Origin: an uncultured Pelagibacteraceae bacterium
Lineage (GTDB): Bacteria; Pseudomonadota; Alphaproteobacteria; Pelagibacterales; Pelagibacteraceae
NCBI GenBank assembly: GCA_902614355.1
Contig: CACMKP010000001.1
Coordinates: forward strand, 1 to 64,000
Direction: 5' to 3'
Length of the DNA: 64,000 nucleotides
Made by a program: the position numbers and the translations under genes. Positions 1 to 10,105 of the stretch are shown one piece after another. Under the pieces are notes generated by a model, which saw only the letters and a program-made list of their open reading frames with translations, made no database searches and was not told the DNA's origin. How positions within the stretch are numbered: position 1 is the stretch's first letter; each line of letters begins with the position of its first letter.

Positions 1-911
1 CCCGCTAAAAATTTTTCATAAGCGCTTTTTCCTGAATCAACTCCGCCAACACCTATAATTTTAATTCTTCCATTGAGAATTTTGTAAAATTTATGAATTA
101 AATTAGTAGATTTTTCCTCAATTGGTTTTCCAGAAAGACCCCCTTTTTGATGCTTTTGTATATTATTTAAACTATCCCTAGCTGAGTCTGAAGTATTTGA
201 AATAATCACAACCTCAATGTTATTATTTAATAATACCTCTGAAATGTTATTAATTTCTTTATCTTCTATATCAGGAGAAACTTTTACTGCTAATGGAACT
301 GTTGAATTTAATTCTTTCTTTTCATTCTCTATTTCTTTTAACAATTGATTTAATTTTGACTGATCGTGAAAATTTCGTAAATCCTCAGTATTTGGGGAAG
401 AAATATTTATAGTAATATAATCAGCAACATTATGGAAAGTTTTAAGACACTTTAAATAGTCCTCAAGTCTATTTTCAGAATCTTTATTTGGTCCAATATT
501 TATACCTAGTAAACCAATTTGTTTATTAGATTTAATTCTATGAACTATATTTTCTGCACCAGAGTTATTAAAGCCAAGTCTATTTATTAATGCCTCATCC
601 TCTTCTAATCTAAATACTCTTGGTTTAGGATTTCCGTATTGCTTTAAAGGAGTTATAGTGCCTACCTCTACAAATCCGAACCCCAATTTAAATAATGAAT
701 TATATACTTCAGCATTTTTATCAAAACCTGCTGCCATACCTATAGGATTTTCTAATTTTTTATTAAATAATTTTGTTTCAAACAAGGGATTATTTTTTTC
801 ACGATCTAAAATATTTGGAATAAAATTAAATTTTAGTGATTTTATTGCCAAATTATGGGCTGTCTCTGGATCTAATTTAAAAATCAAAGATCTTAAATTT
901 GAAAACATCAT
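1..911 (-). CDS. pyrD: dihydroorotate dehydrogenase (class 2), 3' end truncated by window edge
   Basis: Reverse-strand reading from ATG at 911 gives MMFSNLRSLIFKLDPETAHNLAIKSLKF...NPIGMAAGFDKNAEV...VEVGTITP...NRLGFNNSGA...INISSPNT...GVGGVDSGKSAYE. Open to base 1, not in the ORF track. Start overlaps the lysK stop (TGATG). Confidence 0.93.
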   Translation of the reverse strand, partial: MMFSNLRSLIFKLDPETAHNLAIKSLKFNFIPNILDREKNNPLFETKLFNKKLENPIGMAAGFDKNAEVYNSLFKLGFGFVEVGTITPLKQYGNPKPRVFRLEEDEALINRLGFNNSGAENIVHRIKSNKQIGLLGINIGPNKDSENRLEDYLKCLKTFHNVADYITINISSPNTEDLRNFHDQSKLNQLLKEIENEKKELNSTVPLAVKVSPDIEDKEINNISEVLLNNNIEVVIISNTSDSARDSLNNIQKHQKGGLSGKPIEEKSTNLIHKFYKILNGRIKIIGVGGVDSGKSAYEKFLA

Positions 912-2470
912 TTTACTCTTTTTTGTATAAGATCTTTTGTTTCTTGGACACCAAAAAAACTTATAAAAAATCCCATTCGTGGTCCATTTTGGTCACCGAA
1001 AACAACCTCATAAATTAATTTAAACCAATCTCTTAAATTTTTTGAGTATCCATTTTCTTTGCCAGTTGAATAAATTAATGTTTGGATATCCTCTGGTGAC
1101 ATTTCATCATTACAATTATCTAATGTACTAACTAAAGCCTTAAGTGCAATTTTTTCATCATTATTGGGTATTTTATATTTTTTTTGTTTTTTTATTACAT
1201 CGTTAAAATATTTAATTGCATATCCTACTAAATCATTAAAAATTGGATAATCTTTTTCCTCAATATCTTTTTTATATTTCTTTACAAATTTCCATAGAAG
1301 CTCTTTACTGTCAGCATTACTTGTTTCAACAAGATTTAAAAGCATTGAAAAGGACATTATCATTTTTTCTTCAGGAACTTTACTATCATGTACATGCCAT
1401 ACAGGATTCATTAACAACTTGAAATCATCTTGATTTTTCGCCTTATCCAATAATTCTAGATATTCATCAACAGTTTTTGAAACAATTTCTTTATAAAGTT
1501 TTTTAGCTCTTTTAGGATTTTGATACATGTATAAGGAAAGACTTTCTGGTGAAGCATATTTTAGCCATTGATCAATCGTAATTCCATTTCCCTTTGATTT
1601 AGAAATTTTCTCCCCTTTTTCATCCAAAAATAATTCATAAGCGAATCCAGATGGGTTTGTTTTTCCTATTAGTTTTATTATTTTTGAGGATAAAATTGCG
1701 CTCTCAATAAGATCTTTCCCATACATCTCAAAATCTACATCTAAAGCATACCATCTCATGGCCCAATCTACTTTCCATTGAAGCTTGCAATTACCATCTA
1801 GAATACTCATCTCTAAATCTTTCCCATTATTATCAAAAATTATTATCAATTTTTCTTTATTTATTTCTTTCATCGGAATTTCTAAAACATGACCTGTATC
1901 AGGACAAATAGGTAAAAAAGGACAATATGTTTTCTGACGCTCTTTTCCCAAGGTTGGTAATATAATATTCATAATTCCATCATAATTTTTTAAAATTTCT
2001 TGAAGTGATGAATTAAAAAAACCTGACCTGTAGAGTTTTGTTGAACTTTTAAAACTATATTTAAAATTAAAATTATCTAAAAAATTTTTAAGCATTTGAT
2101 TATTATGCTCTCCAAAGCTATCAAACTTTTTAAATGGGTCTGGAACTTTAGTTAGCGGTTTATGTAAGTTTTCTTCAAGCAAGTCTTTATTTGGTACATT
2201 GTCTGGAACTTTTCTAAGTCCATCCATATCATCTGAAAAAGTAATAATTTCAGTAGGAAGATCGGTAAGATGTTTCAAGGCGTTGACAATCATTGAGGTT
2301 CTAGCAACTTCACCAAAAGTTCCTATATGGGGAAGTCCACTAGGGCCATAACCTGTTTGCAAAGTAATTTTACCCTTTTTTTCGATTATGGACTTTCTTT
2401 CCCGCAGTATTTTTTTTGCCTCAACAAAAGGCCATGCACTTGTTTTGTCTAAATTTTCTTTTTTTATCAT
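908..2470 (-). CDS. lysK: class I lysine--tRNA ligase
   Basis: HIGH-like motif PSGLPHIGTFGEV and KMSKS-like EKISKSKGNG; class I LysRS architecture, 520 aa. Confidence 0.92.
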   Translation of the reverse strand: MIKKENLDKTSAWPFVEAKKILRERKSIIEKKGKITLQTGYGPSGLPHIGTFGEVARTSMIVNALKHLTDLPTEIITFSDDMDGLRKVPDNVPNKDLLEENLHKPLTKVPDPFKKFDSFGEHNNQMLKNFLDNFNFKYSFKSSTKLYRSGFFNSSLQEILKNYDGIMNIILPTLGKERQKTYCPFLPICPDTGHVLEIPMKEINKEKLIIIFDNNGKDLEMSILDGNCKLQWKVDWAMRWYALDVDFEMYGKDLIESAILSSKIIKLIGKTNPSGFAYELFLDEKGEKISKSKGNGITIDQWLKYASPESLSLYMYQNPKRAKKLYKEIVSKTVDEYLELLDKAKNQDDFKLLMNPVWHVHDSKVPEEKMIMSFSMLLNLVETSNADSKELLWKFVKKYKKDIEEKDYPIFNDLVGYAIKYFNDVIKKQKKYKIPNNDEKIALKALVSTLDNCNDEMSPEDIQTLIYSTGKENGYSKNLRDWFKLIYEVVFGDQNGPRMGFFISFFGVQETKDLIQKRVK

Positions 2471-2558
2471 TAATAAACTTAATAAATTCTCTAAATTACG
2501 AACAACTTAATTCTTATAGAGTTGAAATTTATTTACCATAAAATAATGTTCTTTCAAA

Positions 2559-3998
2559 ATGTCTAATTATAAAACTGTTTTTTTCACACTTGGAATTCTG
2601 CAAATAATACTCGGAATTTTTATGTTCATTCCAGTTGGTGTACAATTTTTATATAATGAAATTGATTCTTCGTTTTTTGGTGCCTCAATAGTAACAATTA
2701 TTTTTGGAACTTTATTTTTTCTATCAAACCTAGATCACAATAAAAAATTAAATCTTCAGCAGGCCTTTTTATTAACTGCTTTATCTTGGTTAAGTATTGC
2801 TATATTTGGTTCACTTCCATTTTTGTTCTCAAGTATTAATTTTTCATTTACAAATGCATTTTTTGAGAGCATGTCTGGTATTACCACTACAGGCTCTACT
2901 ATTATTTCTAACCTTGAGGATATGCCAAGAGGTATTTTGTTATGGAGAGCGTTACTTCAGTGGTTGGGTGGCATTGGTATCATTGTAATGGCAATCACAT
3001 TGATGCCAATTATGAATGTTGGTGGTATGCAACTTTTTAAAATTTCAAATAATGACTCATCTGAAAAAATTCTACCTAAATCAAAAGAAATAGCATTAAG
3101 ATTAATACTTGTTTACACAACACTAACAATATTTTGCGCAACGTCTTACAAAATCTTTGGGATGAATTTCTTTGATAGTATAACTCACTCTATGACTACA
3201 ATAGCTACCGGAGGATTTTCGAACTACAATGAGTCTTTAGGTTTCTTTAATAGTAGATTTATCGAAAGTTCAGCAATAATTTTCATATTATTAGGGAGTA
3301 TTCCTTTTATTTCCTATATAAAATTTTTAAATGGAGATAGAGAAATTTTTTTCAGAGATATACAAATCAAATCTTTTTTAAAAATAATCTTTTTTTCAAT
3401 AGTAATTTTATCGATTTATCTAAATTTTAATGGGTCAATTAAATTTGATTTTATTGCCGTTTTATTCAATGTAATTTCAATATTAACTGGTACAGGTTAT
3501 GTAAATGCTCAATTCGATAGTTGGGGAAGTTTTTCACTCGTATTATTCTTAATATTAATGTTTATAGGTGGTTGCGCAGGTTCGACAACATGTGGTGTTA
3601 AAATATTTAGAATCCAAATTTTATACTCTTTTGTGATTAATAATTTAAAGAAAATTATTTATCCAAAAGGAATTTTTATTCTTAAGTATGATCAAAACCC
3701 AATCGATAATAAATTTATTTCATCAATAATTTCTTTTATTTATTTGTATCTAATTATATTTTTTCTTCTGGCTGTTATGCTATCTTTAACTGGACTAGAT
3801 TTTGTGACTTCAATTTCTGGAGCAGCTACATCAATATCCAATGTTGGACCAGGTTTAGGGTCAACTATAGGTCCCAATGGGGATTTTTCCTCAATACCAA
3901 ACATATCAAAATGGATATTGTGTTTAGGAATGATTTTAGGAAGACTAGAATTATTTGCAATATTGGTTTTATTTTTACCCTCATTCTGGAGAAATTAA
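2559..3998 (+). CDS. trkH: Trk potassium uptake membrane protein TrkH
   Basis: Four P-loop-like segments (MSGITTTGSTI, MTTIATGGFSNYN, ILTGTGYVNA, TSISNVGPGLG) in a multi-TM 479-aa protein. Confidence 0.9.
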   Translation: MSNYKTVFFTLGILQIILGIFMFIPVGVQFLYNEIDSSFFGASIVTIIFGTLFFLSNLDHNKKLNLQQAFLLTALSWLSIAIFGSLPFLFSSINFSFTNAFFESMSGITTTGSTIISNLEDMPRGILLWRALLQWLGGIGIIVMAITLMPIMNVGGMQLFKISNNDSSEKILPKSKEIALRLILVYTTLTIFCATSYKIFGMNFFDSITHSMTTIATGGFSNYNESLGFFNSRFIESSAIIFILLGSIPFISYIKFLNGDREIFFRDIQIKSFLKIIFFSIVILSIYLNFNGSIKFDFIAVLFNVISILTGTGYVNAQFDSWGSFSLVLFLILMFIGGCAGSTTCGVKIFRIQILYSFVINNLKKIIYPKGIFILKYDQNPIDNKFISSIISFIYLYLIIFFLLAVMLSLTGLDFVTSISGAATSISNVGPGLGSTIGPNGDFSSIPNISKWILCLGMILGRLELFAILVLFLPSFWRN

Positions 3999-4001
3999 AT
4001 T

Positions 4002-5462
4002 ATGAAAAATATTAATATTTTTTTTGAAAAAAAACCTTTAAAGATGATTTGTTTAGGATTTTCATCTGGGCTTCCAATATTACTGGTTTTTTCAACCCTT
4101 TCAGTTTGGCTTGTTAAAGCAGGAATAAGTAGAAGCACTGTAACATTATTCAGCTGGGCAGGATTTGCGTATGCATTTAAATATCTATGGTCACCACTTG
4201 TAGATAATTACAAATTACCAATCTTTAAAAAATTTGGTCACAGAAGAAGCTGGCTCTTATTTTCTCAATTTTTAATTATTACCGCATTAATATTAACTGC
4301 ATTTACAGATCCCAAAGAAAGTCTTTTTTTTACTGCTTTATTCATTACAATTCTAGCCTTTTTTAGTGCAACTCAAGATATTCTAATTGATGCTTTTAGA
4401 ATTGAGTCCGCTCCACAATCTTTGCAAGGTCCGTTATCATCTATGTATATCGCTGGTTATAGAATTGCAATGCTTGTCGCAGGTGCTGGAAGTTTATGGT
4501 TAGCATCCTTTTTTGGGACAGAGATCTATGACCAAAATGTATGGAAAAAAGTTTATCTAATTATGTCTTTGTTCATGTTTATTGGAGTTTTTGCAACTTT
4601 CATCTCAGATGAGCCAAAATTAAAAAGAAATTTAAATTCTGACAATCATGTAAAATTTCTAATAACTATCTTCATTGCTGTTTTAGGATTTATTTATTTG
4701 TACTCAGTTATAGATAGCCCTTTTGAAAAAAAGGATGTTTTAATAAATTTTTTATTTTCATTATCAAGATTAATAATCTGTTTTGTTTTTTCGTATTTGA
4801 TAATTTCTTTACTTATATTGATTCAATTTGCTCCCAAAAATAAAATTTCAAAGAGTTATATGGGTCCAATTTTAAATTTTATTAAAAGATATGGAGAATT
4901 TGCATTTTTAATACTTATTTTAATTTCGCTATATAGAATTGCTGATATCGTAATGGGAGTAATGGCAAATATATTCTATTTAGAAAAAGGTTATAAGATT
5001 TCAGACATTGCAACTTATTCAAAATTTTTTGGGGTTTTTGCTACAATATTTGGTGGATTTGTTGGAGGTTATTGCTCATATAAATTTGGTACAATGAAAT
5101 GCTTATTCTTTGGTGCCTTGATTGCTGCTTTAAGTAATTTGTTGTTTGCATGGTTAGCATTATCTCCAATCAGTATTAACTTTTTAATTGCGGTGATAAC
5201 AGCTGATAACATATCTAGTGGATTTGCTGGAGCTGCCTTTGTAATCTATTTATCGGGCTTAACTTCAATAAAGTTTACTGCAACACAATATGCTTTATTC
5301 AGCTCTATCATGTTGTTTTTACCCAAGTTAATTGCGGGGTATGCTGGTAGCTGGGTAGATATTATGGGATATCCATATTTTTTTTCTTTAACTGCTCTTT
5401 TGGGATTACCTGTTCTCATTTTGATTATTTGGATCAGTAAAGTAGCCCCAGTAAAAAATTGA
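4002..5462 (+). CDS. ampG: AmpG-like MFS muropeptide transporter
   Basis: N-terminus GFSSGLPILLVFSTLSVWLVKAGISRSTVTLFSWAGFAYAFKYLWSPLVD is typical of AmpG. Confidence 0.85.
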   Translation: MKNINIFFEKKPLKMICLGFSSGLPILLVFSTLSVWLVKAGISRSTVTLFSWAGFAYAFKYLWSPLVDNYKLPIFKKFGHRRSWLLFSQFLIITALILTAFTDPKESLFFTALFITILAFFSATQDILIDAFRIESAPQSLQGPLSSMYIAGYRIAMLVAGAGSLWLASFFGTEIYDQNVWKKVYLIMSLFMFIGVFATFISDEPKLKRNLNSDNHVKFLITIFIAVLGFIYLYSVIDSPFEKKDVLINFLFSLSRLIICFVFSYLIISLLILIQFAPKNKISKSYMGPILNFIKRYGEFAFLILILISLYRIADIVMGVMANIFYLEKGYKISDIATYSKFFGVFATIFGGFVGGYCSYKFGTMKCLFFGALIAALSNLLFAWLALSPISINFLIAVITADNISSGFAGAAFVIYLSGLTSIKFTATQYALFSSIMLFLPKLIAGYAGSWVDIMGYPYFFSLTALLGLPVLILIIWISKVAPVKN

Positions 5463-6215
5463 ATGAGATACAATTTCTTAAATACATCCATATCTAACTT
5501 ATATGCTAAACCATCTAGTAAGGCAGAGGTTAATTCACAAATAATATACGGAGAAAAATTTAAAATATTATCAAAGAAAAAAAGTTGGGTAAAAATTAAA
5601 ACTAGTTATGATAACTATGTAGGCTTTATAAAAAATAATAATTTTAAGAAAAAATTTAAACCAACAAAAAAAGTTTACAAGTTAAAAGCAAGAATTTACA
5701 AAAAAGTAAAAAAAAAATTTTTACTTACTAATCAATTTTTATATTTTGCTTCAGGAATATCTGTAATTAGTAAAAATAAAACTTTTATCCAATTTGAAGA
5801 TAATAAATGGTTGAGAAATAAGGATTTAAGAGAAATTACACATTTTGAAAAAAATTATAAAAAAATTTTAAGATTATTTCTAAATTCTAAATATAAATGG
5901 GGTGGTAAAACAGCTGACGGTATTGATTGTTCTGCATTAATACAAATATACTATTATTACAATAGAACTTTTTTTCCAAGAGATTCAAAAGATCAAGTGA
6001 AATATTGTAAAAAAAAAATAAGTAAAAATTTTTCAAAGGGAGATATCGTCTTTTGGAAAGGACATGTTGGAATGTGTCTTAATAAACATCAATTTATTCA
6101 TGCTTATGGTCCCAGAAAAAAAGTTGTAATAATGCCAATGAAATTTACTATCATGTTGATTGATAAAACAGCGAGCTTGAATATTATAAAGATAAGTAAT
6201 ATTAAAAATTATTAA
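5463..6215 (+). CDS. SH3-domain NlpC/P60 family cysteine peptidase, no obvious signal peptide
   Basis: Catalytic motif YKWGGKTADGIDCSAL; His-containing GDIVFWKGHVGMCL; SH3-like N-terminal region. ATG directly follows the ampG stop. Confidence 0.87.
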   Translation: MRYNFLNTSISNLYAKPSSKAEVNSQIIYGEKFKILSKKKSWVKIKTSYDNYVGFIKNNNFKKKFKPTKKVYKLKARIYKKVKKKFLLTNQFLYFASGISVISKNKTFIQFEDNKWLRNKDLREITHFEKNYKKILRLFLNSKYKWGGKTADGIDCSALIQIYYYYNRTFFPRDSKDQVKYCKKKISKNFSKGDIVFWKGHVGMCLNKHQFIHAYGPRKKVVIMPMKFTIMLIDKTASLNIIKISNIKNY

Positions 6216-7108
6216 TTTCTACCAAAATCAGGTTCGCTAGTATCTTGTTTCAATTTAACGATTTTAGATCTTACTTTCTTAGTTTGAGTTAATTTTTTAA
6301 TAACTGATTTACTATTACCTGAGATAATGTCTCTCTTAAAAGAATGGAGATTTTTCACAAAAATATCAATTGCTTTTGATACATTTGTTTTATTGTTAAA
6401 AAAAATATCTCTCCACATTATTTCATTTGATGCAGCTATTCTTGAGAAATCTCGCAAACCACCTGCGCTATATTTAATTAAGTTGTATCTCTGTTTTTTT
6501 TCAAAATCTTGTGCAGATTTTACGAGATTATAAGCAATTAAATGTGGTAAATGACTTGTCATTGAAAAAATCTTATCATGTTTTTCAGAATCCATTACAA
6601 CAGTTTTAGAGCCTACCTTTTTCCAGAAAGATCTTAAAAAATTTAAATGATTAATATTAGTTTTTTTATCTTTTATTAAAACACACCATTTATTTTCGAA
6701 TAAATCTTCTTTCCCATTTTCAGGCCCGCTAACCTCAGAACCGGCAATAGGATGACTTGAAGTCCAGAATATTTTTTTTTTTAAATTTTTTCTAATTATT
6801 TCATTAGATTTTAGCTTTGCTGAACCAATGTCCGTAATTATATGATCAGACGAAAGATAATCATTTATTTTTAAAATTATTTTTTTATATTCACTCATTG
6901 GTGTACAAAAAATAATAAAATCTGTATGAGGTACTACATCCTTTAATTTTTTTACAATAGTACCTTTTAATTTAAGTTTTTTTATTTTTTCAATATTTTT
7001 TCTGGATTTTTCGTAAATGAAAATTTTTTTTGAAATTTTTTTTTTGGAAATTTTTCTGACTAAAGATGAACCTAGTAGACCACAGCCAATAATCAATATA
7101 TTTTTCAT
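6212..7108 (-). CDS. tyrA: prephenate/arogenate (cyclohexadienyl) dehydrogenase
   Basis: NAD-binding ILIIGCGLLGSSLVRKI, TDIGSAK, SSHPIAGSEVSGPENG. Confidence 0.88.
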   Translation of the reverse strand: MKNILIIGCGLLGSSLVRKISKKKISKKIFIYEKSRKNIEKIKKLKLKGTIVKKLKDVVPHTDFIIFCTPMSEYKKIILKINDYLSSDHIITDIGSAKLKSNEIIRKNLKKKIFWTSSHPIAGSEVSGPENGKEDLFENKWCVLIKDKKTNINHLNFLRSFWKKVGSKTVVMDSEKHDKIFSMTSHLPHLIAYNLVKSAQDFEKKQRYNLIKYSAGGLRDFSRIAASNEIMWRDIFFNNKTNVSKAIDIFVKNLHSFKRDIISGNSKSVIKKLTQTKKVRSKIVKLKQDTSEPDFGRN

Positions 7109-8181
7109 CTTTTAAATATACTTTGAGCTGCTTTCATAAATTTTATATTATCAGTTTTTGAACCCACTGTTAATCTCAACATATTTTTTATTTTATACCC
7201 ATCCTCTGTAGATCTTAAAATTATTCCTTTATTCTTTAGTTTTTCATAAAAATATTTAGCTTTAATTCTACATTTTGAAAAATCCAAAAGTAAAAAATTA
7301 GCTGAAATTTTATTAGAATTAATTTCATAGTTTTTCAAAAAATTTTTGATTTTTTTTGCATAAAAAATATTATGGCTAATTGAACGAGATATAAATTTAT
7401 TATCTTTAAGAGACTCTACTGCTGCTTTTTGAGCTACCTCGTTAACATTAAATGGAGGTTTGATAATGTTGAGGGACTTTATAATTTTTTTTGACCCATA
7501 TCCCCATCCTATTCTTAATGAAGATAATCCATAAATTTTTGAGAATGTCCTTAAAATAAAAACATTCTCTTTTTTCTTAAATAAATCTAAACCTGATTTG
7601 TAATCGTGATTTTTCATATATTCTGCATAAGCATCATCTACTACAAGTAAAATATCTTTTCTAAGTTTTTTTCTTAATTCAATAAGTTCAATTTCAGTTA
7701 AATAAGTTCCTGTCGGGTTATTTGGATTTGCTAAGAAAACAATTTTAGTTTTTTTTGTAACTTTTTTAATTATTTCCAAAATTGAGATTTTATAATTTTT
7801 TTCTTTAGCAAATATTACTTTTGCACCTACTATTTTTGAATAAATCCTGTACATTAAAAAACTAAATTGGGGAACAATTACTTCATCTTTTGGTCTTAAA
7901 AATAATTGACATAACATCTGAATAACCTCATCAGATCCAGCCCCACAAATAACTTTGTCTTTATCGCATTTAAATTTCTTTGAAATTTGAGACCTGAGCA
8001 CCTTAGATTTTCCATCCGGGTATCTAAAAAAATTAAGGTTTTTATTTGATATTATTTTCTTTACTTTAGGGCTCATGCCAAGAGCAGATTCATTAGCTGA
8101 TAATTTAATAACCTTTTTCAAATTATTAACGCTAGATTTACCTGGCTCATAGGCATCAATATTGAATTTTTTAAATCTCAT
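7105..8181 (-). CDS. hisC: histidinol-phosphate (or aromatic amino acid) aminotransferase
   Basis: KLSANESALGMSP, NPNNPTGTYL, RTFSKIYGLSSLRIGWG PLP lysine motif. Confidence 0.88.
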   Translation of the reverse strand: MRFKKFNIDAYEPGKSSVNNLKKVIKLSANESALGMSPKVKKIISNKNLNFFRYPDGKSKVLRSQISKKFKCDKDKVICGAGSDEVIQMLCQLFLRPKDEVIVPQFSFLMYRIYSKIVGAKVIFAKEKNYKISILEIIKKVTKKTKIVFLANPNNPTGTYLTEIELIELRKKLRKDILLVVDDAYAEYMKNHDYKSGLDLFKKKENVFILRTFSKIYGLSSLRIGWGYGSKKIIKSLNIIKPPFNVNEVAQKAAVESLKDNKFISRSISHNIFYAKKIKNFLKNYEINSNKISANFLLLDFSKCRIKAKYFYEKLKNKGIILRSTEDGYKIKNMLRLTVGSKTDNIKFMKAAQSIFKR

Positions 8182-8267
8182 AATATTTTCTTTTTTTTTT
8201 TAATTTTTATGCTCTTTATAGATAAATTAAGATTTTTTTATATAGCTTAAGTTAAAATATATTAAAA

Positions 8268-8296
8268 TTGACATAGCTCAAAACTTCTTGTACAAA
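8268..8296 (+). promoter_or_regulatory. predicted sigma70 promoter for metX
   Basis: TTGACA (8268-8273), 17-bp spacer, TACAAA (8291-8296); predicted start falls just at the 5' edge of the riboswitch. Confidence 0.6.
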
Positions 8297-8299
8297 ATT

Positions 8300-8352
8300 T
8301 CTGCGCTGATTTATCTGAATTGCGAGCGCTATAAAAAAACCGCTAAAAAAGT
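8300..8352 (+). ncRNA. SAM-II riboswitch (metA RNA element) upstream of metX
   Basis: tGCGCTGATTTATCTGAATTGCGAGCGCTATAAAAAAACCGCTAAAAAAG: GCGCT/AGCGC helix, conserved GCTGATTTA and 3' GCTAAAAA strand of the SAM-II pseudoknot; position upstream of metX is the classical one in alphaproteobacteria. Confidence 0.9.
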
Positions 8353-8385
8353 TTTTTTCTCACAATTCAATTTTCAGCAATAATT

Positions 8386-9516
8386 ATGAATATAAGAGAA
8401 AATATAAAAAAATTGATAATTGAAAAACCACTTAAGTTAGACTGTGGTAAAACTATTAGTAAATTTCCTTTGGCATACGAGACCTATGGCAAATTAAATG
8501 AAAATAAGGATAATGCAATTTTAGTCTTTCACGCTTTAACAGGTGATCAATTTGTAACAGGTGTAAATCCAATAACTAAAAAAGATGGATGGTGGTCTTA
8601 TGCGGTAGGCCCAAAAAAATCTATCGACACAGATAAATATTTTGTGATTTGTGCTAATGTAATTGGTGGTTGCATGGGGTCTTTTGGTCCAAGTCACGAA
8701 AATCCTGAAACAAAAAAAATATATGGAACAGATTTTCCAGTTATTACGATCAATGATATGGTAAACGCCCAAGTAAATTTATTAGATTTTTTTAATATCA
8801 AAAAGCTTTTTTCTGTAGTTGGTGGATCAATGGGAGGGATGCAGGTCTTACAATTTGTGAGTAATTTTCCAGACAAAGCTAAAACAGCTGTCCCTATTGC
8901 TTGTACATCTAGCCATTCAGCCCAAAATATTGCATTCAATGAGCTTGGTAGACAAGCAATAACTGCTGATCATAATTGGATGGATGGAAAATATAATTCT
9001 AAAAGCACGTTGCCAGATAAAGGGTTAGCTGTAGCAAGAATGGCTGCTCATATTACCTATTTATCTAAAAAGGGACTTCAAGAAAAATTTGGTAGGAATC
9101 TCCAGGAAAGAGATGATCTTAAATTTGGATTTGATGCTGATTTTCAAATAGAAAGTTATTTACGTTATCAAGGTTCAGTATTTGTAGATAGATTTGATGC
9201 TAACAGTTATCTTTATATAACTAGAGCAATGGATTATTTTGATTTGGTTAAACAATTTGATGGCAATCTATCAAGCGCCTTCAAAAAAACCAAAACTAAA
9301 TTTTTTATTATGTCTTTTACGTCAGATTGGCTTTATCCAACTCAAGAAAATAAAGATATAGTTATTGCTTTGAACGCAATTGGTGCGAATGTAGGTTTTG
9401 TTGAAATAGATTCTGATAAAGGGCATGACTCCTTTTTGCTAGAAGTTCCAGATTTTTTAAATGCACTCAAAAATTTTTTAGATAAATCTTATATAGAAGG
9501 TAATAGTGAAAGCTGA
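8386..9516 (+). CDS. metX: homoserine O-acetyltransferase
   Basis: [26 protein letters not shown] nucleophile elbow, [17 protein letters not shown]. Confidence 0.93.
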   Translation: MNIRENIKKLIIEKPLKLDCGKTISKFPLAYETYGKLNENKDNAILVFHALTGDQFVTGVNPITKKDGWWSYAVGPKKSIDTDKYFVICANVIGGCMGSFGPSHENPETKKIYGTDFPVITINDMVNAQVNLLDFFNIKKLFSVVGGSMGGMQVLQFVSNFPDKAKTAVPIACTSSHSAQNIAFNELGRQAITADHNWMDGKYNSKSTLPDKGLAVARMAAHITYLSKKGLQEKFGRNLQERDDLKFGFDADFQIESYLRYQGSVFVDRFDANSYLYITRAMDYFDLVKQFDGNLSSAFKKTKTKFFIMSFTSDWLYPTQENKDIVIALNAIGANVGFVEIDSDKGHDSFLLEVPDFLNALKNFLDKSYIEGNSES

Positions 9517-10105
9517 ATATAATTTTATTGCAAATATAATCGAAAAAAACTCAACTGTATTAGATGTTGGTTGTGATGATGGAACTTTGATGGAATTTTT
9601 GAGAAAAAACAAAAATGTGAATATAAGAGGAATTGAAATTTCTAAAGAAAAAGTTCAAATATGTATAGCTAAAGGATTGACAGTTATTGAAGGTAATGCA
9701 GAGCTTGATTTAAAGCAATTTCCGAAAAATTCTTTTGACTACGTTGTTTTGGGTCAGACACTGCAAGCCTTTATAAATCCAGAAATTGTCATTAAGGAAC
9801 TTTTAAGAGTTGGCAAAAAAGCCATTGTGACTATTCCGAACTTTGGAAATTGGAAGGTAAGGTTAGACTTACTTTTTAAAGGAACTATGCCAATTACAAG
9901 TTCACTACCTCATGAATGGTACAACACACCAAATATTCATATGTGTACTATTAAAGATTTTGTAAGATTTTCAGAAACTATTAATTTTAAAATTGTTAAA
10001 TCTTTAGCTCTAATAAATAAAAATATCTCGAATATAAGTAAATCAAATATTTTTTTGAAAAATTTATTTGGAGAGCTTGGAATATTTTTGATTGAAAATA
10101 AATGA
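9506..10105 (+). CDS. metW: methionine biosynthesis protein MetW
   Basis: SAM-binding [61 protein letters not shown] typical of MetW; overlaps metX end. Confidence 0.92.
   Translation: MKAEYNFIANIIEKNSTVLDVGCDDGTLMEFLRKNKNVNIRGIEISKEKVQICIAKGLTVIEGNAELDLKQFPKNSFDYVVLGQTLQAFINPEIVIKELLRVGKKAIVTIPNFGNWKVRLDLLFKGTMPITSSLPHEWYNTPNIHMCTIKDFVRFSETINFKIVKSLALINKNISNISKSNIFLKNLFGELGIFLIENK

Noticed and set aside
8353-8385. Second (tandem SAM-V-type) aptamer after the SAM-II element
   Set aside because: Remaining leader is too short and AT-rich to hold a second pseudoknot aptamer.
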